A DNA stretch of 40,857 bases from a virus: IMG/VR virus record IMGVR_UViG_3300020109_000046, positions 1-40,857 of that record; one strand, 5' to 3'. This document shows positions 35,401-40,857 of the stretch, piece by piece. Below the pieces are notes generated by a model that did no database searches, was not told the origin of the DNA, and worked only from the letters and a program-made list of their open reading frames with translations. Every line of letters starts with the position of its first letter. Position 1 is the stretch's first letter. The translations under genes and the position numbers were made by a program.

Positions 35401-38400
35401 TTGAATATTTCGGTGTTCTTCTCAATACCAACACCGCTAGCAGTTGCGGTGCCAGTACCAACGTAAGACTCAGTGTTCTTCTCAACTCCAGCACCAGCGT
35501 AGATGAAGAGTAGAGTGGATTCAACTGGGTTAGCACCGAATACTTCGCTATGTCCTCCAGTTGTAAATAGATTGCCAACACCAATATATCTTTCTGTATT
35601 ATTCTCAAGTCCAACACCAGTAAGCGAAGCAGTACCAGTTCCGTTGAACGCCTCAGTGTTTCTTTCAAGTGCAGTGTCGCTAAGAGTGAGAGTACCAGAT
35701 CCATAGTATGCTGTAGATGTGGTAACATATACAGCACCAGAAATATCAACAAGACCCGTTGCAGAAATAATAGTCTCTTCAAATGTTATCTTGCCATAAT
35801 CAAAGATTCCACCGATTTCGCCAATAGTGATGGTACTGTAGTCAATATCAGCAGTTGGTGTTTCAGTGATAAATCCGTAATCAACTTCATTAAATCCGAT
35901 GATAACATCAGAACCATATACATATACTCTTGCCTCAGATCCGCCACCAATATTGAACAATCCACCAGAACCTTCGTAAGTCTTAACTAAATCTTCACCC
36001 GCATCACCAGTCAGCGAAGTTGTGCCAGTTCCATTGAATGCATTAACTTCAATATATGAAGCAGCGCCAGAAGTAAATAATGTTATATAATCAACGTATG
36101 GATAGTATCCAATGAAGAAGATAGATCCACCAATATTGAACAATCCACCAGAACCTTCGTAAGTCTTAACTAAATCTTCACCCGCATCACCAGTCAGATC
36201 AGATTGTCCTACACCAACATAAGACTCGGTATTCTTCTCCGTAGCAGTGCCAGTGTAGCTAAAGATCTGGGTGTTCTCTAGTGGGTTAGCACCAAAGACT
36301 TCTGCTGCACCAGATACTGCAAATAGATTACCGACACCAAACTCTCTAGGAGCAGAACGAACAATAGATGTTGGAATGATCTCAATATAACTTCTTGCAG
36401 TTGCACCCCAATCATCAAACGAATCCGCAGCAACGGAAATCAATCCATAATCTTCTGTGGATACAGTGGCATCCTTAATAAGATTTCTATACTCATTAAG
36501 AACTTCTGGTATCTCAACAGTATAGTCAAATGTTACTTTTTCGTCAGAATCAACGAAGGTGAATGCATTACCAGTACCAACATAAGACTCAGTATTTCTT
36601 TCAACTGAATCAACATCAATACTAATCGCAACTGTATTATCGGGCGTCTGTGCAGTGAAGCTTTCGGTTGCAAAGTTGCCGAAGGTGTACTGAGCAAAGT
36701 CTTCGGGTGGGTTTGCTCTAAACTTCTCAACAGCAGTACCAGAAGTAGTAAATGCTTGTGTAGATTCTGGTGGGTTAGCACCAAATGCTTCAGCAGCACC
36801 AGATAGAGCAGCAATAGATCCTGTGCCCGTATAAGACTCAGTATTTCTTTCAACTGAATCAACATCAATACTAATCGCAACTGTATTATCGGGCGTCTGT
36901 GCAGTGAAGCTTTCGGTTGCAAAGTTGCCGAAGGTGTACTGAGCAAAGTCTTCTGGTGGGTTCGCTCTGAACTTCTCAACTGCAGATCCACTGTAAGTGA
37001 ATGCTTGAGTATTCTCTGGTGGATTAGCACCAAATGCTTCAGCAGCACCAGATAGAGCAGCAATAGATCCTGTGCCCGTATAAGACTCAGTATTCTTCTC
37101 GGTAATAGTGCCAGCAAAGGTAATCGTACCACCGCCAACCCATTTTGGAATCTCTCTAACCTTACCAGTTCCACCAATGGTAATAGAACCAGAAGCCGTG
37201 TATAGACCCTTATTGAACGACTCGTCAGCAGCACCCTTAAGTACAAAGAACTCTACTGCATCAGTGATACCGTAGTCTTCGGAAGTCGTTACTGCATCAG
37301 TAATGAATCCATAGTTCTCATAAGCATTTGCTGTCTGAGTAATGTCATCATAAGTCTCAGTAAGAATCGTTGCTGGTGTATCTGGCGACTGAGCAACATA
37401 GATGTATGTTCTTGCTTCGCTACCATCAACAATGCTAAAGAGAGATCCAGTACCAACATATGATTCTGTATTCTTTTGATCTGCATTACCAGATAGAATG
37501 AAGAGTTGAGTTGATTCTCCACCTTGAGTTGCGAACTTCTCAACAGCAGATCCACTAAGAGTGTAGATTGGATTATCACCAACATAAGACTCAGTATTCT
37601 TCTCAACTCTAGTGCCAGTAAATATGGCAGAACCAGAACCAGTAAAGACTTCAGTGTTCTTCTCAACCTTAGTTCCACTGATGAAGATGGTGACGCCAGT
37701 ACCAACGTAATCTTCGGTGTTCTTCTCAACAGCATTACCACTAAGCGTGAAGAGTTGAGTTGTTTCGCCACCTTGAGACGTGAACTTCTCTACTGCAGCA
37801 CCAGATAATGCGAAGAGCTGGGTATTTTCTGGTGTTTGTGGAGCAAACGATTCTATTGCAGAACCACTGAAGAATGCTGAACCGAATGGGAATACAGACT
37901 CAATATAGACTACTGTACCGTAATCAACTTCGTTGAAGAAGTTTGTAATCTGACCGAAATCATTGATAGTATCAACTGGTTGAGTGAGACTACCATAATC
38001 AAGTTCAAGGAACAGAACACTGGTTGTTTCATCGTAAACATATGTTCTTGCTTCACTGCCATCACCAATGTTGAATAGAGAACCAGCACCAATGTAAGCT
38101 TCGGTGTGCTTCTCAACGGATGTAACATCAACAGAAATAGTACCTTCACCAATCCATCTTGGATTGACTTTTACAACTGCAGCACCGCTGATTTGGAAGA
38201 GCTGTGTATTCTCTGGTGGGTTTGCACCGAATACTTCTGCTGAACCATTTGCAGTAAATGCAAATCCAAAACCAACATAAGATGGTTGAGTCTTTCTGAC
38301 CTGTGAGAAGATATCAAAGGTAGCAGTTCCAGTGCCGACGTAATCCTCGGTGTTCTTCTCAACTGCATTACCAGTGTAGGAGAAGGTAACTGCAGTCTCT

Positions 38401-40857
38401 GGTGGACTAGCAACAAACTTCTCAACGTGGTCTCCGCTGATAGTGAAGAGCTGAGTGTTTTCTGGTGACTGAGCAATAAAGGACTCATCTGCGAAACCAG
38501 AGACCTTGAGATAATCAAGGACAAGACCCTGAAGATTTTCAGTCTCAGTTGCTGCCTGAGTAATCAGACCATAATCTTCATTAACTGCTGGGTCATCAAT
38601 CTGACCGTTATCAACATTAGCAAAGATAAATGCAGGTAGTGGAGCGAAGTAGGATTCGGTGTTCTTCTCAACCTTAGTTCCACTGAAAGTAGTTGTTCCG
38701 AGACCAACATAGTCTTCTGTGTTCTTCTCTGTAAGCATTCCTGTGAATACTGAAGTTCCAGAACCAACATATGATTCTGTATTCTTCTCTGTAAGAGTTC
38801 CAGAAACGCCAAAGAGTTGAATGTTCTCTGGTGGATTGGCACCAAAGGATTCTGCAGCTCCAGATGGAAAAGCGATGAAACCAGAACCATTAAACGAACT
38901 GATTTCTTTATATGTTGCAGAACCAAATACTGTTGCAGTTCCTGTACCAACATAGTCTTCTGTATTCTTCTCAACAGCAGAACCACTGAGGGCGAAGAGT
39001 TGAGTGGTTTCCCCGCCTTGCGTTGTAAACTTCTCAACAGCCGCACCGCTGAAGGTATACTGAGCAAAGTCTTCTGGTGTATTTGCAGTGAACTTCTCAA
39101 CAGCAGTACCAGAAGTAGTAAATGCTTGTGTAGATTCTGGTGGGTTAGCACCAAAGACTTCAGCCGCACCAGATGTAGCAAAGAGAGAACCAGAAGCAAC
39201 GTAGTCTTCAGTGTTCTTCTCAATGCTTGTAATATCTACAGTAAATCCACCCTGACCAATGATGTTAACTGCAAGAGGTAGAACAACTGCCCCACTGATA
39301 ATAATAGAACCACCGTTGTCAACGATGTTCTTACTGAAGATTTCTACACCTTGACCAGATGTAGTCCACAGACCATATGGGAATACACTGTCAGTGTAGG
39401 TGATAAGACCATAATCTTGTTCGCCGCCAGTATTAGGAGCACTGACACTACCAAGATTGATTTCGTTTGTTGGAGATTGAGCGATACTACCATAGTCAAA
39501 CTCAAAGAATGGAACAAACGAATCAAAGCTATATCTGTAAGTGACTGATTCTGCAGCACCAGAGAAGGAAGAGAAAGTACCTTCACCGATATAAACTTCA
39601 GTATTTTTCTCAACACCATCGCCTGAGAAAGCAAAGATCTGTGTAGATTCGCCCCCACCACTAGTAAACTTCTCAACAGCAGTACCAGAGAGTGTGAATA
39701 GTTGAGTTGTTTCGCCACCTTGAGACGTGAACTTCTCTACTGCAGCACCAGCAATATCATAGAAGTCACTAGTGAGATAGCGATAGTCTACATTAGATGC
39801 TACACTTGTGATTAGACCATAATCTTCGGATTCTGTAGCAGCAGAGAAGTCTCCGTAATCTGCGAAAAGATCTCCTAGTTGAGCGAGTTCTGAAACGTAT
39901 ACCTCAGTGTTCTTCTCTACGCCTGTACCGCTAATAGAAGAGGCACCAGTACCTACATAGTCCTCAGTGTTTTTCTCCACCGCAGAACCGCTTAGAGCGA
40001 AGAGTTGTGTGGTTTCTCCACCCCCACTGGTAAACTTGAGATTTGTGTAACCACCAGATAAAACGTGACCACTTGCTATTGTATTGCCAGTGTAAGACTC
40101 GGTATTCTTTTCTGTAGAAAATACGTTAATAGCAAATAACGAAGTATCTTCTGGGGGATTTGATCTAGTGCATTCGGCAGCACCAGATGTAGCAAAGAGA
40201 GAACCAGAAGCAACGTAGTCTTCTGTATTCTTCTCAACAGCAGAACCACTGAGGGTGAAAATTTGAGTAGATTCTCCAGCTCTACTAGTGAACTTCTCAG
40301 TAGAGAAACCACTAAGAGTGTAGAGAGCAAAGTCTTCTGGTGGGTTCGCTCTGAACTTCTCTACACTGAAACCAGAATATGTGTATAAAACTGTATCTTC
40401 TGGTGGATTTGATCTAGTGCATTCGGCAGCACCAGATGTAGCAAAGAGAGAACCAGAAGCAACATAGTCTTCGGTGTTCTTTTCTATTGCAGAACCACTA
40501 GAAACAATAGAACCAGTTCCAATAATAGAAACCGCAAGAGGTAGAACAACTTCACCACTGATAACAATAGCACCACCGTTGTCAACGATATTCTTGCTAA
40601 ACGAATCTACACCTTGACCAGATGTAGTCCATAGACCATATGGGAATATAGTATCATTATAAGTAATAATACCATAATCTAGTTCTCCGCCTGTATTTGG
40701 TAATGCTACGCTACCAAGATTGATTTCATTCGTTGGTGTTTGAGAAACACTACCATAGTCAAACTCAAAGAATGGAACAAACGAATCGAAGCTATATCTG
40801 TAAGTGACTGATTCTGCAGCACCAGAGAAGGAAGAGAAAGTAACTTCACCGATATAA
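32433..40857 (-). CDS. Giant KNTE/DYG-repeat virion protein (VrlC-like), N terminus beyond window
   Basis: The minus frame is open from the stop at 32433 to the right edge without any in-frame stop: at least 2807 residues. An in-frame GTG at 39980-39978 is only a repeat codon, since the same repeats continue upstream. The protein is almost entirely short beta repeats: EKNTESYVGTGTxxxSG, AAEVFGANPPENTQLFxxSG and AVEKFTANPPEDFAQYTFSG, each 15-21 aa, interrupted about eight times by cassettes with several DYGxIT motifs. The end (NPYRPPRTYVSII) is not repetitive. Proteins of this kind are annotated as VrlC-like in T4-like cyanophages; their role is not established. No signal peptide, membrane segment or enzyme motif is visible. 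A very long fibrous beta structure on the virion is the best guess. Confidence 0.85.
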   Translation of the reverse strand, partial: YIGEVTFSSFSGAAESVTYRYSFDSFVPFFEFDYGSVSQTPTNEINLGSVALPNTGGELDYGIITYNDTIFPYGLWTTSGQGVDSFSKNIVDNGGAIVISGEVVLPLAVSIIGTGSIVSSGSAIEKNTEDYVASGSLFATSGAAECTRSNPPEDTVLYTYSGFSVEKFRANPPEDFALYTLSGFSTEKFTSRAGESTQIFTLSGSAVEKNTEDYVASGSLFATSGAAECTRSNPPEDTSLFAINVFSTEKNTESYTGNTIASGHVLSGGYTNLKFTSGGGETTQLFALSGSAVEKNTEDYVGTGASSISGTGVEKNTEVYVSELAQLGDLFADYGDFSAATESEDYGLITSVASNVDYRYLTSDFYDIAGAAVEKFTSQGGETTQLFTLSGTAVEKFTSGGGESTQIFAFSGDGVEKNTEVYIGEGTFSSFSGAAESVTYRYSFDSFVPFFEFDYGSIAQSPTNEINLGSVSAPNTGGEQDYGLITYTDSVFPYGLWTTSGQGVEIFSKNIVDNGGSIIISGAVVLPLAVNIIGQGGFTVDITSIEKNTEDYVASGSLFATSGAAEVFGANPPESTQAFTTSGTAVEKFTANTPEDFAQYTFSGAAVEKFTTQGGETTQLFALSGSAVEKNTEDYVGTGTATVFGSATYKEISSFNGSGFIAFPSGAAESFGANPPENIQLFGVSGTLTEKNTESYVGSGTSVFTGMLTEKNTEDYVGLGTTTFSGTKVEKNTESYFAPLPAFIFANVDNGQIDDPAVNEDYGLITQAATETENLQGLVLDYLKVSGFADESFIAQSPENTQLFTISGDHVEKFVASPPETAVTFSYTGNAVEKNTEDYVGTGTATFDIFSQVRKTQPSYVGFGFAFTANGSAEVFGANPPENTQLFQISGAAVVKVNPRWIGEGTISVDVTSVEKHTEAYIGAGSLFNIGDGSEARTYVYDETTSVLFLELDYGSLTQPVDTINDFGQITNFFNEVDYGTVVYIESVFPFGSAFFSGSAIESFAPQTPENTQLFALSGAAVEKFTSQGGETTQLFTLSGNAVEKNTEDYVGTGVTIFISGTKVEKNTEVFTGSGSAIFTGTRVEKNTESYVGDNPIYTLSGSAVEKFATQGGESTQLFILSGNADQKNTESYVGTGSLFSIVDGSEARTYIYVAQSPDTPATILTETYDDITQTANAYENYGFITDAVTTSEDYGITDAVEFFVLKGAADESFNKGLYTASGSITIGGTGKVREIPKWVGGGTITFAGTITEKNTESYTGTGSIAALSGAAEAFGANPPENTQAFTYSGSAVEKFRANPPEDFAQYTFGNFATESFTAQTPDNTVAISIDVDSVERNTESYTGTGSIAALSGAAEAFGANPPESTQAFTTSGTAVEKFRANPPEDFAQYTFGNFATESFTAQTPDNTVAISIDVDSVERNTESYVGTGNAFTFVDSDEKVTFDYTVEIPEVLNEYRNLIKDATVSTEDYGLISVAADSFDDWGATARSYIEIIPTSIVRSAPREFGVGNLFAVSGAAEVFGANPLENTQIFSYTGTATEKNTESYVGVGQSDLTGDAGEDLVKTYEGSGGLFNIGGSIFFIGYYPYVDYITLFTSGAASYIEVNAFNGTGTTSLTGDAGEDLVKTYEGSGGLFNIGGGSEARVYVYGSDVIIGFNEVDYGFITETPTADIDYSTITIGEIGGIFDYGKITFEETIISATGLVDISGAVYVTTSTAYYGSGTLTLSDTALERNTEAFNGTGTASLTGVGLENNTERYIGVGNLFTTGGHSEVFGANPVESTLLFIYAGAGVEKNTESYVGTGTATASGVGIEKNTEIFNGSGNLFTTSGAAEAFIVDVPPSTQIFNIAGYSVEKFTANPPEDFAQFSINVTSVEKNTEDYVGIGSVSIDITSVEKNTEVYVGTGTSTLSGVGLANNTKVYIGVGSLFTVGGSAERVRFNPPEGTQLFAVTGSITEKNTESYVGVGSTALTGAGIEKNTEVFVGTGSTALTGAGVEKNTEVYIGTVVSASFDGVAETKFITVYTAVVSGDGKYVVSVSSVERNTESYVGTGTATATGVGIEKNTEAFLGTGELFSFNGLAESFTVNPEKGTVLYTFVGAGVEKNTEKWVGTGTTTLSGTKIEKNTESYVGVGTETLGGAAVEKNTEIFNGSGNLFTTSGAAEVFGANPPENIVLFTYAGAAVERNTESYVGTGTETLTGTAVEKNTESYVGTGILNALSGAAEAYSAQKPENTVLFTFAGAGTERFIAQTPENTQLFKITGFSVERNTEAHFGTGTTTVAGTAVEKNTEVYNGTGTFTASGVGLESFAPVYIASGNLFTTSGSAESFGANSPEDTSLFTILGFAVERNTEAHFATGEATVTGTAVEKNTESYVGIGQLFSYTGAAESITVNPEENTVLFTFVGFAAESFSAQTPENTQLFEITGFSHERNTETYDGSGTLTASGDVYAPIFKSYFGSGSVFAINGAAESFGVNPPEDTVLYNFVGAATERNTEVYYGEEIIYVEIDSDESSSRIYTGFGSLSSVSGAAEVFGANPPENTQLFTYTGAATEKNTESYSGVGNINIDVSSTEKNTESYVGAGTLTTSGSVNVSETNIVIASGSLFTFYGASESIGVNPPESIVLFAYNGAAVERNTESYEGFTDISITGFIEERNTESYEGSGSLTFNGISDISSTNIYLGETDIQLSGTANEEYVPSGYRGRGTATISGASVESISEVFVASGSLFGVGGSAEATTNVVDSNIFATISGSAVTTKTNIVLGNGTLFTFNGVAESISRNPDTQTTAFVISGSSATVNNPYRPPRTYVSII
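34381..34438. repeat. Dispersed 58-nt exact repeat, copy A
   Basis: This segment recurs exactly at 35368-35425 within the same gene, encoding FNGSGNLFTTSGAA and flanking repeat residues. It shows recent sequence exchange between distant repeat units. Confidence 0.7.
35368..35425. repeat. Dispersed 58-nt exact repeat, copy B
   Basis: Same sequence as 34381-34438, 987 nt away (329 codons, in frame). Confidence 0.7.
35944..36014. repeat. 71-nt exact direct repeat, copy A
   Basis: Identical to 36127-36197, 183 nt (61 codons) away. It encodes LTGDAGEDLVKTYEGSGGLF and the next three residues. The two copies flank a divergent about 37-residue stretch. Confidence 0.85.
36127..36197. repeat. 71-nt exact direct repeat, copy B
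   Basis: Identical to 35944-36014. Multiples of three keep the reading frame on gain or loss of a unit. Confidence 0.85.
36591..37088. repeat. Tandem 249-nt (83-aa) superrepeat, two units
   Basis: Units 36591-36839 and 36840-37088 have the same period of 249 nt. A 123-nt core is identical between 36582-36704 and 36831-36953; the second halves differ at scattered sites. Each unit encodes RNTESYTGTG, SGAAEAFGANPP, TAVEKFRANPPEDFAQYTF and ATESFTAQTPDNT blocks. Confidence 0.88.
39171..39594. repeat. Long repeat with 1263-nt (421-aa) period, copy A
   Basis: Aligns with 40434-40857 at a constant offset of 1263 nt at the three points I checked (the AGATGTAGCAAAG, CACCGTTGTCAACGAT and CTTCACCGATATAA stretches). 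The encoded segment contains DYGLIT cassettes and VVLPLAVNIIGQG. Copy B continues past the window. Confidence 0.82.
40145..40490. repeat. 249-nt period repeat, second occurrence
   Basis: The stretch from 40145 (encoding CTRSNPPEDT, then SGAAE and LFATSG) recurs from 40394 at an offset of 249 nt with few changes, the same 83-aa period as at 36591-37088. The CTRSNPPEDT variant replaces the usual FGANPPENT. Confidence 0.75.
40434..40857. repeat. Long repeat with 1263-nt period, copy B (cut by the edge)
   Basis: Encodes VVLPLAVSIIGTG, NTGGELDYGIITYNDTIFPY and YSFDSFVPFFEFDYGS, close variants of copy A at 39171-39594. Copies differ by point changes and, as far as checked, by no frameshift. Confidence 0.82.

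Noticed and set aside
39978-39980. GTG as start of the giant repeat gene (2515 aa)
   Set aside because: The frame stays open to the window edge and encodes the same repeats upstream; this codon is the Val of a VEKNTE unit and has no ribosome site.
32433-40857. CRISPR-like regular repeats
   Set aside because: The repeats are degenerate, coding, in frame and multiples of three; there are no constant repeats with unique spacers.
1-40857. tRNA genes, insertion sequences, integrase or attachment sites, host photosynthesis genes
   Set aside because: None were recognised on either strand by reading; all intergenic gaps are short (largest 111 nt).

Overview
The window is part of the genome of a T4-like myovirus, most probably a marine cyanophage (Kyanoviridae type). 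All 28 coding regions lie on the minus strand, packed with 1-8 nt overlaps or very short gaps. Reading from right to left (the direction of transcription) it carries the T4 core virion cassette gp13-14-15-16, gp17, gp18-19-20, a gp67-like core protein, gp21-22-23, then uvsY, uvsW, gp55 and the start of gp47. The cyanophage assignment rests on this gene order, the NATAAATA late promoters, the DUF6321-type protein, the Sm-like protein beside gp55, and the giant KNTE/DYG-repeat protein of the kind annotated as VrlC-like in cyanophages. No host-derived photosynthesis gene and no tRNA is visible here.

Layout. Positions 1-3717: replication, recombination and late transcription (gp47 partial, gp55, Sm-like protein, UvsW, UvsY) plus a small tail-tube-fold protein. 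Positions 3790-7275: capsid (gp23), scaffold (gp22), prohead protease (gp21) and a gp67-like core protein. Positions 7294-13036: portal gp20, tail tube gp19, sheath gp18 and terminase gp17. Positions 13029-14542: three small proteins (zinc-ribbon-like, DUF6321-type, a 91-aa beta protein) and small terminase gp16. Positions 14539-17061: neck and tail-completion proteins gp15, gp14, gp13. Positions 17115-40857: about 24 kb of giant, modular, repeat-rich tail or fibre proteins, ending in a giant repeat gene that runs off the right edge (at least 2807 residues in the window).

Regulation. Nine good late-promoter octamers (NATAAATA on the minus strand) precede gp23, gp22, gp20, gp18, the 91-aa gene, gp13, the 230-aa gene, the 538-aa fibre gene and the 62-aa gene. 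Two further NCTAAATA variants precede the tail-tube-fold gene and the gp67-like gene. Three intrinsic terminators (after gp23, after the 1773-aa gene, after the 538-aa gene) are each followed directly by a late promoter. Sigma70-type promoters occur upstream of gp55 and upstream of the zinc-ribbon/gp17 pair. The gp55 promoter is part of a back-to-back cluster that also contains a perfect TTGACA-17-TATAAT promoter firing rightwards, the only strong plus-strand signal seen.

Most interesting points: (1) a 12-bp hairpin at the gp13 start that is at once a terminator, an RBS clamp and half of a late promoter, so gp13 should be translated only from its own late transcript; (2) the bidirectional promoter cluster with a shared palindromic -35, aimed antisense at the Sm-like gene; (3) a DUF6321-type protein with a T4 internal-protein-like N terminus and an LxE prohead-protease site matching the one in this phage's gp23, making it a candidate DNA-co-injected head protein; (4) the repeat architecture (83-aa and 421-aa superperiods) of the giant protein; (5) a stand-alone Mtd-N-like fibre domain.
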